Part shown: positions 14,219 through 21,498 of the stretch, one piece after another
Layout: every line of letters begins with the position of its first letter
Numbering within the stretch: position 1 is the first letter of the stretch
From: Albidovulum sp.
GTDB taxonomy: Bacteria; Pseudomonadota; Alphaproteobacteria; Rhodobacterales; Rhodobacteraceae
Direction: 5' to 3'
Length of the DNA: 22,208 nucleotides
Assembly: GCA_020637635.1 (NCBI GenBank)
Contig: JACKKB010000015.1
Span: forward strand, 1 to 22,208
The notes under the pieces: model-generated
The model's input: the letters and a program-made list of their open reading frames with translations, nothing else
Told to the model about the DNA's origin: nothing
The model's database searches: none
Made by a program: the position numbers and the translations under genes

Positions 14219-15867
14219 TGGAGGCCGATTACGTCATCGTCGGTGCCGGATCCGCCGGTTGCGCCATGGCCTACAGGCTCTGCGAGGCCGGGCGCAGCGT
14301 CATCGTCATCGAACACGGCGGCAGCGATGCCGGGCCCTTCATCCAGATGCCGGGCGCGCTCTCCTATCCGATGAACATGGGCGTCTACGACTGGGGTTTC
14401 CGCACCGAGCCCGAACCGCATCTCGGCGGCCGCACGCTCGCCACTCCGCGCGGCAAGGTCATCGGCGGCTCGTCCTCGATCAACGGCATGGTCTTCGTGC
14501 GTGGCCATCCGCGCGATTTCGACCATTGGGCCGAGACCGGCGCCCGCGGCTGGTCCTATGCCGACGTGCTGCCCTATTTCCGGCGCATGGAGACCTGGCA
14601 CGGCGGACCGGCGAACGAATTTCGCGGCACCGGCGGGCCGCTGCACATCACCCGCGGGCCGCGTGCCAATCCGCTGTTCCACGCCTTTGTCGAGGCTGGC
14701 CGGCAGGCGGGCTACGAGGTCACGGACGATTACAACGGTGCCCAGCAGGAGGGGTTCGGCCCGATGGAGGCGACGATCTGGCGCGGGCGCCGCTGGTCGG
14801 CCGCCAACGCCTATCTGCGCCCGGCCCTGAAGCGGGCGAACTGCACCCTCGTGCGCGCCTTCGCGCGCCGGGTGACGCTCAGCGAGGGCCGCGCGACCGG
14901 CGTCGAGGTCGAGCGCGGCGGCCGGAACGAGGTGATTTCCGCGCGTGCCGAGGTGATCCTCGCCGCCTCCTCGATCAACACGCCGAAGCTCCTCATGCTC
15001 TCGGGCATCGGCCCCGCGGCACATCTGGCCGAACACGGCATCGCCGTCGCCGCCGACCGGCGCGGGGTTGGCGCGAACCTGCAGGACCATCTCGAAGTCT
15101 ACATGCAATATGCCGCGCAACAGCCTATCACGCTTTACAAATACTGGAACCTGATCGGCAAGGCATGGGTCGGAGCGCGCTGGCTTCTCGGTCGCGGCGG
15201 CCCCGGCGCCTCGAACCAGTTCGAAAGTGCGGCCTTCATCCGCTCCGACGCCGGGATCGCCTATCCCGACATCCAGTATCATTTCCTGCCGATCGCGGTG
15301 CGCTACGACGGCCGTGCGGTGGCCGAGGGGCACGGGTTCCAGGCCCATGTCGGCCCCATGCGGTCGAAATCGCGCGGCGCGGTGACGCTCGCCTCGGCCG
15401 ATCCGCGGGCGGCACCGGTGATCCGCTTCAACTACATGTCCCATCCCGACGACTGGGCCGAGTTCCGCAGATGCGTCCGCCTGACGCGCGAGATCTTTGC
15501 GCAGGAGGCGTTCCGTCCGCATGTCAGGCACGAGATCCAGCCCGGCGCGGAGGTCGCGACGGATGACGAGGTCGACGCCTTCATCCGCGACCATGCCGAG
15601 AGCGCCTATCACCCCTGCGGAACGGCGCGGATCGGCCGGCGCGACGATCCCGGCGCCGTCGTCGATCCCGAATGCCGGGTGATCGGCGTCGATGCGCTGC
15701 GCGTCGCCGACAGTTCGATCTTTCCGCGCATCACCAACGGCAACCTGAACGGCCCCTCGATCATGGTGGGCGAGAAGGCGGCCGACCATATCCTCGGGCG
15801 GCAGATGCTGGCGCCTTCGAATGCCGAGCCCTGGCAGAGCCCGCGCTGGCAGGGCGCGCAGCGCTAG
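14218..15867 (+). CDS. betA: Choline dehydrogenase (GMC oxidoreductase)
   Basis: A 549-residue FAD flavoprotein that oxidises choline to betaine aldehyde; in E. coli the homologue can also carry out the second oxidation to glycine betaine. The N-terminal FAD-binding motif is VIVGAGSAGCAMAYRL (about 6-21). It is followed by GMC signature 1, which includes PRGKVIGGSSSINGMVFVRG (about 78-97), and signature 2 (ILAASSINTPKLLMLSGIGP, about 246-265). The C-terminal catalytic region has H465 in HPCGTARIG and the NGNLNGPSIMVGEKAAD segment. Length and motifs fit BetA well. The start overlaps the dehydratase stop by one base. No betB (betaine aldehyde dehydrogenase) follows; instead a strong terminator and convergent genes come next. 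Confidence 0.94.
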   Translation: MEADYVIVGAGSAGCAMAYRLCEAGRSVIVIEHGGSDAGPFIQMPGALSYPMNMGVYDWGFRTEPEPHLGGRTLATPRGKVIGGSSSINGMVFVRGHPRDFDHWAETGARGWSYADVLPYFRRMETWHGGPANEFRGTGGPLHITRGPRANPLFHAFVEAGRQAGYEVTDDYNGAQQEGFGPMEATIWRGRRWSAANAYLRPALKRANCTLVRAFARRVTLSEGRATGVEVERGGRNEVISARAEVILAASSINTPKLLMLSGIGPAAHLAEHGIAVAADRRGVGANLQDHLEVYMQYAAQQPITLYKYWNLIGKAWVGARWLLGRGGPGASNQFESAAFIRSDAGIAYPDIQYHFLPIAVRYDGRAVAEGHGFQAHVGPMRSKSRGAVTLASADPRAAPVIRFNYMSHPDDWAEFRRCVRLTREIFAQEAFRPHVRHEIQPGAEVATDDEVDAFIRDHAESAYHPCGTARIGRRDDPGAVVDPECRVIGVDALRVADSSIFPRITNGNLNGPSIMVGEKAADHILGRQMLAPSNAEPWQSPRWQGAQR

Positions 15868-16006
15868 GCGCCGCAGGGCCGGCCTGTCCTGGCGCCGGAC
15901 GGGCCGTGCCGCGGAAGCGGCGATCGCGCGGCGCATTTCGAGCGGATCGAGACCAGGATCGATGCGCTCGCCGCCGGGCGGGGGAGCTGAGATCGGGGCG
16001 ACGAGG

Positions 16007-16047
16007 CCGGGGGGCGCCTGCCCCCCGGTCCCCCCGGGGGGTATTTT
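16007..16047. terminator. Bidirectional GC-hairpin terminator with TATTTTT
   Basis: CCGGGGGGC (16007-16015), loop GCCT, and GCCCCCCGG (16020-16028) form a perfect 9-bp stem. A second self-complementary run CCCCCCGGGGGG (16030-16041) follows, then TATTTTT (16042-16048). It would end betA transcription. On the other strand it would end the pabC-like transcript, whose stop codon abuts it. The GC hairpin plus GTATTTTT motif is, from memory, very common between genes in Rhodobacteraceae. Confidence 0.75.
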
Positions 16048-16698
16048 TCAGCGAAGATCCGTAGTCGGGCGCGAGCCGACGAGGACGGCCGGGATGAGGC
16101 CGCGCAGCGCATTGCCGACCAGAAGCGCGGCGTCGCGCAGTGCGCCCGGCTCCAGCACCTCCTCGCGAGCGCGGCCGCTGGCAAGGAGCTCGGCCCGCAG
16201 GATCCCGGGCAGGCAGCCCGAGGCGAGGGGAGGCGTCAGGAGCGCCGCGCCCCGGCGGACAAAGAGGTTGGTGATCGTGCCTTCGGCAAGCTCGCCGCGG
16301 GTGTTGAGGAAGATCGCCTCGTCGACGCCCGCGGGCAGGTTCGCGCGGGCATGGTCGTAGAGCCCGCGCTCGGTCGTCTTGTGGCGCAGGCGCGCTGCGC
16401 CGGGGTCGAGCCGTTCGGCGGCGATCACGACCCGCCAGGCTTGCGGGGCAGGGGGCAGGGGCGCGGTCGTGACCTCCGCGTCGCCGGCGCGCCCGATGGT
16501 GAGCCGGCAGCGCAGCGGCGGCTTGCCCGCGACCGATGCGAGGGCCGCCGCGATGGCGGCCGCATCCCAGCGGAACCCCAGCGCCGCGGCCGAGCCCCTG
16601 GCCCGCGCGAGATGCGCCGCGAGCCGGCGGAAGCCGTCGCCATCCCAGCCGAAGGTCTCGATCAGCCTTGTGTCAGCTCGGCAAAACGCGCCTTCCAT
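16048..16698 (-). CDS. pabC: Class IV aminotransferase, likely 4-amino-4-deoxychorismate lyase (PabC-like)
   Basis: A 216-residue PLP protein of fold type IV. In this setting it most likely converts aminodeoxychorismate to p-aminobenzoate and pyruvate for folate synthesis. The PLP lysine is K107 in RHKTTERGLYD. The cofactor-binding segment ELAEGTITNLFVRRG (about 136-150) and LASGCLPGILRAELL (about 158-172) are family hallmarks. It is shorter than the usual 260-290 residues, missing part of the N-terminal domain, as is seen in many alphaproteobacterial forms beside pabB. The ATG at 16698 lies 37 bases inside the end of pabB in another frame, so translation is probably coupled. Activity is inferred from family and gene pairing; a branched-chain or D-amino-acid transaminase is less likely here. 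Confidence 0.85.
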   Translation of the reverse strand: MEGAFCRADTRLIETFGWDGDGFRRLAAHLARARGSAAALGFRWDAAAIAAALASVAGKPPLRCRLTIGRAGDAEVTTAPLPPAPQAWRVVIAAERLDPGAARLRHKTTERGLYDHARANLPAGVDEAIFLNTRGELAEGTITNLFVRRGAALLTPPLASGCLPGILRAELLASGRAREEVLEPGALRDAALLVGNALRGLIPAVLVGSRPTTDLR

Positions 16699-17795
16699 AG
16701 CGCCTCCTCGTATTCGCCCGCGGCGGTGGAATCGGCGACGATCCCGCCGCCGACACCGAACTCCACCGCGCCGTCATCATAGGCGGTGAGGGTGCGGATC
16801 GCCACGTTGAACCGGGACTGCCCGTCCGGCGCGAGCCAGCCGATGGCGCCGCAATAGGCGCCGCGCGGCGCCGGTTCCAGCGCCCGGATGATCTCCATCG
16901 CGCGGATCTTCGGCGCCCCGGTGATCGAGCCGCAGGGAAAGAGCGCCCGGAAGAGCGCCGAGGCCGGCGTTCCGGGCAGAAGCCGGCCGGTCACGCGGCT
17001 GACCATCTGGTGCACGGTGGCATAGCTTTCGATCGCGAAGAGTTCGGGCACCCGCACCGAGCCCGGCCGGCAGACGCGCGAGATGTCGTTGCGCAGCAGA
17101 TCGACGATCATCAGGTTCTCGGCGCGGTCCTTGACGCTCTGCTGCAGGCCGAGCCTGAGGGCGGCGTCATGGGCGGGATTGCTGGCGCGCGGCGCGGTGC
17201 CCTTCATCGGTCGGGTCTCGATCGCGCCAAGGGCGTCGGTCTCGAAGAAGAGTTCGGGCGAGCGCGACAGGATCCGCGGCATTCCGGGCAGATCCACGAA
17301 GGCGCCGTGGCCGACGCTCTGGCGCGCCCTGAGCGCGCCGTAAAGGCCGAGCGCCGTGCCGCCGAAGCGGGCCCGCATCTGCATCGTCACGTTCGCCTGA
17401 TAGATGTCGCCGGCGTGGATGAAGCCGAGCGTCCGCGCGATCGCTTCCGCGTGGTCCGGCGCGCTCCACGAGGGCGCGGCCGCCGTCATCCGTGCCGCCG
17501 GGGCCAGGGCGGCGGCGCGCGCGAGAACCGTCTCGGCCGGGCCCGGCGCGTCATAGAGCCCGAAGGCCATGAGCGGCAGCCGTCGCCCGGCCGGCAGAAG
17601 CGGCGCCAGCCGCGGCTCGAACACATAGCCGGCCTCGTAGCTCGCGATCCCGGCGATCCAGAGCCCCTCGGCACGCGCCCGGTCGATCGCCTCGAGAAGC
17701 GGCGCGACCTCTTCGGCCGTCTCGGCCCTCAGGACCCGGCGGGGCCGGTCGAACACGGCGGCTCGCCCGCCGGGGCCATTCTCGATGAGGATCAT
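16662..17795 (-). CDS. pabB: Aminodeoxychorismate synthase component I
   Basis: A 377-residue chorismate-using enzyme that, with a glutamine amidotransferase (PabA, not in this window), makes 4-amino-4-deoxychorismate for folate. The chorismate-binding domain fills about 115-375. IHAGDIYQANVTMQM, the catalytic lysine K198 in RPMKGTAPR (the PIKGT motif of PabB), ENLMIVDLLRNDISRVC and CGSITGAPKIRAMEII are all present. Lys in the PxKGT motif favours PabB over TrpE or isochorismate synthases. The N-terminal part is shorter than in E. coli PabB (453 residues). The ATG at 17795 has AGGAG seven bases upstream. Its 3' end overlaps the pabC-like gene by 37 bases, supporting a two-gene folate operon. 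Confidence 0.92.
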   Translation of the reverse strand: MILIENGPGGRAAVFDRPRRVLRAETAEEVAPLLEAIDRARAEGLWIAGIASYEAGYVFEPRLAPLLPAGRRLPLMAFGLYDAPGPAETVLARAAALAPAARMTAAAPSWSAPDHAEAIARTLGFIHAGDIYQANVTMQMRARFGGTALGLYGALRARQSVGHGAFVDLPGMPRILSRSPELFFETDALGAIETRPMKGTAPRASNPAHDAALRLGLQQSVKDRAENLMIVDLLRNDISRVCRPGSVRVPELFAIESYATVHQMVSRVTGRLLPGTPASALFRALFPCGSITGAPKIRAMEIIRALEPAPRGAYCGAIGWLAPDGQSRFNVAIRTLTAYDDGAVEFGVGGGIVADSTAAGEYEEALWKARFAELTQG

Positions 17796-17888
17796 GCGCG
17801 CGCTCCTGTCGGCGCCGGGTTAGGCGCAGCGGGGCGCGGACGCAAGTGCGCCCGCGGCGTTCGAGGTGCCGTTCGCGCCGCGACGGAG

Positions 17889-17902
17889 TTGACCGAGGTC
17901 AA
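17889..17902. promoter_or_regulatory. FNR/CRP-type palindrome TTGAC-N4-GTCAA
   Basis: TTGACCGAGGTCAA is a perfect 5+4+5 palindrome fitting the FNR/FnrL/Dnr box pattern (TTGAY-N4-RTCAA). It is centred about 65 bases before the YdcH/DUF465 ATG in the 165-base gap downstream of the divergent pabB start. Spacing is compatible with activation of the small gene. A second palindrome, GACGATCGTC, lies at 17915-17924. Which regulator of the family binds, if any, cannot be told. Confidence 0.5.
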
Positions 17903-17960
17903 GGCGCGCACCCGGACGATCGTCTCAGGGTCGGGAGCCGGAGAGAGGAAAGGAAAAGCC

Positions 17961-18206
17961 ATGTCCAACACGCCCCACGAACTGCACGAGGAATTCCCTG
18001 CCGAGGCGGAGAAGATCCACGCGCTGAAGGTTTCGAACGCCCATTTCGCCCGCCTCGCAGAAGAGTATCACGCCATCAACCGCAAAGTGCACGCCGCCGA
18101 GACCGGCGTGAACCCGGTCGACCGGTTCGCCGAGGTCGAGATGCGCAAGAAGCGCGCCGCGCTCAAGGACGAGATCTTCCGCATGCTCGCGACGGCCTCG
18201 GCCTAG
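17961..18206 (+). CDS. YdcH family (DUF465) small helical protein
   Basis: An 81-residue charged, helical protein of the YdcH/DUF465 family, seen in many proteobacteria and without a settled function. It is predicted to form a helical hairpin: helix 1 about 13-45 (AEAEKIHALKVSNAHFARLA, then EEYHAINRKVHAAE) and helix 2 about 53-78 (DRFAEVEMRKKRAALKDEIF), which contains the conserved family segment MRKKRAALKDEI. The ATG at 17961 has GGAAAGGA upstream. An FNR-type palindrome about 60 bases upstream suggests oxygen- or nitric-oxide-linked control. Its stop shares CTAG with the convergent ScfR/PccR gene. Confidence 0.88.
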   Translation: MSNTPHELHEEFPAEAEKIHALKVSNAHFARLAEEYHAINRKVHAAETGVNPVDRFAEVEMRKKRAALKDEIFRMLATASA

Positions 18207-19597
18207 CCGATCTCGTAGGGCAGGACGCCGCGTCGGTCGGGATCGACCCTGAGATTGCGTTCGAGCGGCGGGACCGAGCGCTGGTGGCAGTGACGGCGCT
18301 CGCAGATCCGGCAGGAAATGCCGATCGGCTCGAAGGCGCGCGCGGCCGAGAGATCGAGCCCGTCGGCATAGACGAGCTGGGCGGCATGGCTCACCTCGCA
18401 GCCGAGTCCGATCGCGTAGCGCCGTACCGGCGCCGCGAAGGACCCGCCCGATTTCGAGACGTCGCGCGCAAGGCAGAGATAGCGCATCCCGTCCGGCGTC
18501 TCGGCCAGCTGGCGCAGGAAGCGGCCCGGCGTCTCGAAGGCCTGGTGGACGTTCCACAACGGGCAGGCGCCGCCGAAACGGGCGAATTGCAGCCGCGTCG
18601 CCGAATGCCGCTTGGTGATCGTGCCGGCCTGATCGACGCGGACGAAGAAGAACGGGACCCCCTTCAGCCCGGGGCGCTGCAGCGTCGAGAGCCGGTGCGC
18701 CACCTGTTCGATCGAGGCGCCGAACCGGTCGGCCAGCCGTTCCAGATCGTGGCGGGTTTCCCGCGCCGCCTCGAGGAAGGCCCGATAGGGCAGCAGTGCC
18801 GCGCCGGCGAAGTAGTTGGCAAGCCCGATCCGCGCGATGGCGCGCGCCGCCTCGCTCTGGAACCGCGCCAGATCGAGCGTCGCGTCGAGAAGCTCGCCCT
18901 GGGTCAGCAGCGCGATCTGGTGCAGGAGCTGGAACCGCTGCGTCGGCCCGGCGCTGCGCGTCGAGAGCGTCAGCACGCGCCCGTCGAGCGCCCTGAGCAT
19001 GGCCGTGTCCGCGAATCTGAGCTCGATCCCGTGCCGCGCCAGATGCTGGCGCGCCCGCGCCTCGAGATCGGAGGGCCCGCCATCGGTTCCGGCGAAGCGC
19101 TCGGCGGTGCGGTCGACGGCGTCGATGTAGTTGTCGCAATAGTGGAAGAAGTCGCGCACCTCTTCCCAGGGCGAGGCGGTCGTGGTGCCGCCCTCGCGGC
19201 CGAGCAGCTCCTCGATCGAGGCGAGCCGTTCATGCGTCTGGCGATAGGCGCGGTGCAGTTCGAGAAAGGCGCGCGCCAGCATCGGCGCGTTCGAGGCGGC
19301 GAGGCGGAGATCGGCCACCGGCGGGGCGTTTTCGGCAAAGACCGGGTCGGCCAGCGTCTCGCGCATGTCCGAGACGATGCGTTCGGCATCGCCCGCCGAA
19401 AGCTCGGTCACGTCGAGCCCGAATTCCGACGCCAGCGCCAGCACCACCGCGGCCGAAACCGGGCGGTGGTTGTTCTCCATCTGATTCAGATAGGGCAGCG
19501 AGACGCCGAGCTTGGCCGCGAAGGCCTTCTGCGTGATCCCGAGGCGGTTGCGGGTTTCGCGCAGCTTTACGCCGGCATAGAGCTTCTGGGTGGCCAT
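18203..19597 (-). CDS. pccR: Short-chain fatty acyl-CoA regulator (ScfR family), probable PccR
   Basis: A 464-residue cytosolic transcription factor. The N-terminal helix-turn-helix (about 9-65, KLRETRNRLGITQKAFAAKL, then GVSLPYLNQMENNHRPVS) is of the XRE type. The centre (about 150-300) resembles the IrrE/DUF955-like region of this family. The C-terminal DUF2083 domain ends with a Cys/His cluster, CRICERRHCHQR (about 434-445). ScfR proteins such as PccR, RamB and MccR sense acyl-CoA thioesters; in Rhodobacter sphaeroides PccR controls propionyl-CoA carboxylase genes. The nearby pccB supports that role here. The ATG at 19597 has GGAG six bases upstream. TTTGCAAA-type boxes lie in its promoter. 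The family assignment is strong; PccR identity follows from the neighbourhood. Confidence 0.88.
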   Translation of the reverse strand: MATQKLYAGVKLRETRNRLGITQKAFAAKLGVSLPYLNQMENNHRPVSAAVVLALASEFGLDVTELSAGDAERIVSDMRETLADPVFAENAPPVADLRLAASNAPMLARAFLELHRAYRQTHERLASIEELLGREGGTTTASPWEEVRDFFHYCDNYIDAVDRTAERFAGTDGGPSDLEARARQHLARHGIELRFADTAMLRALDGRVLTLSTRSAGPTQRFQLLHQIALLTQGELLDATLDLARFQSEAARAIARIGLANYFAGAALLPYRAFLEAARETRHDLERLADRFGASIEQVAHRLSTLQRPGLKGVPFFFVRVDQAGTITKRHSATRLQFARFGGACPLWNVHQAFETPGRFLRQLAETPDGMRYLCLARDVSKSGGSFAAPVRRYAIGLGCEVSHAAQLVYADGLDLSAARAFEPIGISCRICERRHCHQRSVPPLERNLRVDPDRRGVLPYEIG

Positions 19598-19614
19598 GAT
19601 CCGCTCCGCGAGGA

Positions 19615-19655
19615 TTTGCGAAGCTCATTGTAGGGTTTGCAAATCGTCCCGCCAA
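19615..19655 (-). promoter_or_regulatory. pccR promoter with two TTTGCAAA-type boxes around the -10
   Basis: On the minus strand TTGGCG (19655-19650), a 17-base spacer and TACAAT (19632-19627) form a promoter with a start near 19620. A perfect TTTGCAAA (19636-19643) lies in the spacer, and a near copy (TTTGCGAA on plus, 19615-19622) covers the start. Both resemble the PccR motif, and these positions suggest autorepression. The sequence matches are seen directly; the regulator assignment is inferred. Confidence 0.6.
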
Positions 19656-19665
19656 GCGCCACCGG

Positions 19666-20895
19666 TCACGCCCGCCGCCGGTTGCGGGACATCACGAAGA
19701 GGATCGAGAGCACCCCGCCGATCGCCGACGCGCACATGATCGCGGCAAGCGCCGTGAGCGCCGCTCCGCCCGCATCCGGCGAGAGCGCGGCCCCGGTCGC
19801 CGCCGAGATCGCGGCGCCGCCGCCGATCATCAGCGCGCCGCCGAGTCCCGAGGCGGCACCGGCGATTGCCGGACGCACCGAGAGGATGCCGGCATTGGCG
19901 CTAGGCAGCGCGATGCCGTTGCCAAGGCCGAGAAAGATCATCAGCCCGAAGAAGAGATTGGGCCCGGCAAGCCCCGCGAGCCCCAGCAGCGCGAGCGTGG
20001 CCATGGCCAGCGCGACGATGGCCGAACCGGCCAGCACCATCGGATCGAGCCCGACCCGTGCCGCGTAGCGCCCCGAGAGGAAGTTGCCCGCCGCATAGCC
20101 CACCGCCGGCGCCGAGAGGTAAAGCCCGAGCGTTGCGGGGGCGAGGTGAAAGATCTCCGAACCGATGAAGGGACCGCCGCCCAGATAGGCGAAGAACGCC
20201 CCCGATATGCAGGCCGCCGCCGAGGAATAGCCCCAGAACCGCGGCGAGCGCAGCAATTCGGGATATTGCGCGCCCTGCTCGGCGAAGCGGACCTTTTCGC
20301 CCTGCCGCGTCTCGCCGAGGTCACGCAGGACGAGCCAGAGCGTCGCAAGGCCGATGAGGAAGAGACAGGCGAAACTCGCCTGCCAGCCGAAGAGCTCTTC
20401 GAGCTTGCCGCCCACGAGCGGCCCGACCATCGGCACGAAGGCCATGCCCATGGTCACGTAACCGATCATCGATGCCGCATGTTCGGGCGGCACCATGTCT
20501 CGGATCACCGCCCGGCTGAGCGCCATGCCGGCGGCGACGACCGCCTGCGCCATGCGGAAGACCAGAAAGAGAAAGGCGGTCGGGGCCGCCATCGCGCCAA
20601 GCGTCGCCACCAGGAAGATCGCCGTCGTGCCGATCAGCACCCGTCGCCGCCCGTAGCGGTCCGAGATCGGCCCGATGATGACCTGCAGGACCGCGCTGAA
20701 CGCCAGATAGAGCGGCACCGAAAGCTGCATCACCCGGTAGTCGGTGCCGAACCAGGTCGCCATCGCCGGCAGCGACGGCAGGAAGATGTTCATCGCCAGG
20801 GCCGACAGCCCCGTCACCGCGACCAGCGTCACGATATGGGGCGGGGTCTGCCGGTCGAGAAAGCGGACGACGGGGCGCGGGGTGTTTTCGCTCAT
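19666..20895 (-). CDS. Bcr/CflA family MFS multidrug efflux transporter
   Basis: A 409-residue inner-membrane proton antiporter of the DHA1 Bcr/CflA group, with 12 predicted helices. Helix 1 to loop 1 reads LSALAMNIFLPSLPAMATWF, the usual Bcr/CflA start. The loop 2-3 motif A is GPISDRYGRRRVLIG (about 75-89), and motif C-like residues lie in FVPMVGPLVGGKLEELFGW (about 153-171). Members expel drugs such as bicyclomycin, or sulfonamides and other metabolites; the substrate here is unknown. The ATG at 20895 gives a typical soluble start of about 20 residues. It lies upstream of pccR on the same strand with a 68-base gap containing the pccR promoter, so any functional link to propionyl-CoA metabolism is unproven. 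Confidence 0.9.
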   Translation of the reverse strand: MSENTPRPVVRFLDRQTPPHIVTLVAVTGLSALAMNIFLPSLPAMATWFGTDYRVMQLSVPLYLAFSAVLQVIIGPISDRYGRRRVLIGTTAIFLVATLGAMAAPTAFLFLVFRMAQAVVAAGMALSRAVIRDMVPPEHAASMIGYVTMGMAFVPMVGPLVGGKLEELFGWQASFACLFLIGLATLWLVLRDLGETRQGEKVRFAEQGAQYPELLRSPRFWGYSSAAACISGAFFAYLGGGPFIGSEIFHLAPATLGLYLSAPAVGYAAGNFLSGRYAARVGLDPMVLAGSAIVALAMATLALLGLAGLAGPNLFFGLMIFLGLGNGIALPSANAGILSVRPAIAGAASGLGGALMIGGGAAISAATGAALSPDAGGAALTALAAIMCASAIGGVLSILFVMSRNRRRA

Positions 20896-20966
20896 GCGCC
20901 AGAGCTACCCCTGCCGGCCGGCCGCGTCCATGGCCAGAATGCCGGCGGGCTCTGCCGCGGACGCTC

Positions 20967-21320
20967 TCAGCCCCAGCGATGAAAGATGAAGAAGGCCCCG
21001 GTGGCGATGAAGGCGAAGCCCAGCGCATGGTTCCAGCGCAGCGGTTCGCCGAGATAGGTGACCGAGAAGACCGCGAAGACCGAGAGCGTGATCACCTCCT
21101 GGATGGTCTTCAGTTCGGCCGCGCTGAAGCTTGCGGAGCCGATGCGGTTGGCCGGCACCTGCAGGAGGTATTCGAAGAAGGCGATGCCCCAGCTCACGAG
21201 GATCACGGCCAGAAGCGGCGCCGACCTGAACTTCAGATGCCCGTACCAGGCAAAGGTCATGAAGACGTTCGAGGCCAGCAGAAGCAGGACCGTCAGGACG
21301 GGAACCGGCAGGAACGACAT
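20967..21320 (-). CDS. DUF486 (DMT-like) four-helix membrane protein
   Basis: A 117-residue inner-membrane protein of the DUF486 family, a single-domain relative of the drug/metabolite transporter superfamily. It has four helices, at about 5-22, 35-52, 70-88 and 98-114. Conserved stretches are NVFMTFAWYGHL, SWGIAFFEYLLQVPANRIG and AELKTIQEVITLSVF. Function is unknown. I choose the ATG at 21320 because GAGG stands five bases upstream; a GTG at 21326 would add two residues and is less well placed. It is transcribed away from pccB, and the 178-base gap between them carries the TTTGCAAA-type boxes, so the same regulator could affect it. Confidence 0.85.
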   Translation of the reverse strand: MSFLPVPVLTVLLLLASNVFMTFAWYGHLKFRSAPLLAVILVSWGIAFFEYLLQVPANRIGSASFSAAELKTIQEVITLSVFAVFSVTYLGEPLRWNHALGFAFIATGAFFIFHRWG

Positions 21321-21382
21321 GGCCACCTCGCGCTACCGGCCCCGTTCTAGCTGTGCCGCGCGACGGAAGAAAGCGGCAACAA

Positions 21383-21441
21383 TTTGCAAGGTTGCAGTTA
21401 GCAAAATCCCTGCTGCGAAAAAGTTGCAAATTTTCGCGAAA
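21383..21441 (+). promoter_or_regulatory. Cluster of TTTGCAAA-like boxes upstream of pccB
   Basis: The cluster holds TTTGCAAG (21383-21390), TTAGCAAA (21398-21405), GTTGCAAA (21423-21430) and a perfect palindrome TTTCGCGAAA (21432-21441), all in an A/T-enriched stretch. A weak promoter, TTTGCC (21446-21451), 17 bases, TAGGTT (21469-21474), follows, placing the boxes upstream of -35 as expected for an activator. From memory, PccR of R. sphaeroides recognises paired TTTGCAAA motifs at pccB. Confidence 0.6.
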
Positions 21442-21498
21442 CTGCTTTGCCACCCGGCGGCGAGGGGCTAGGTTGCGCCATCCGCCAGGGGGGAGACC

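Noticed and set aside
13870..15936. A 688-codon open frame antisense to the dehydratase and betA.
   Set aside because: Opposite strand of two firmly identified genes, Arg/Asp/His-rich translation without domains; similar antisense frames at 4393-5964 and 17846-19633 were dismissed for the same reason.
15868..15990. A coding-looking tail, AAHFERIETRIDALAAGRGS then stop, after betA.
   Set aside because: About 33 residues at most with no recognisable family and no start; it could be the end of a lost gene, but the evidence is too thin to annotate.
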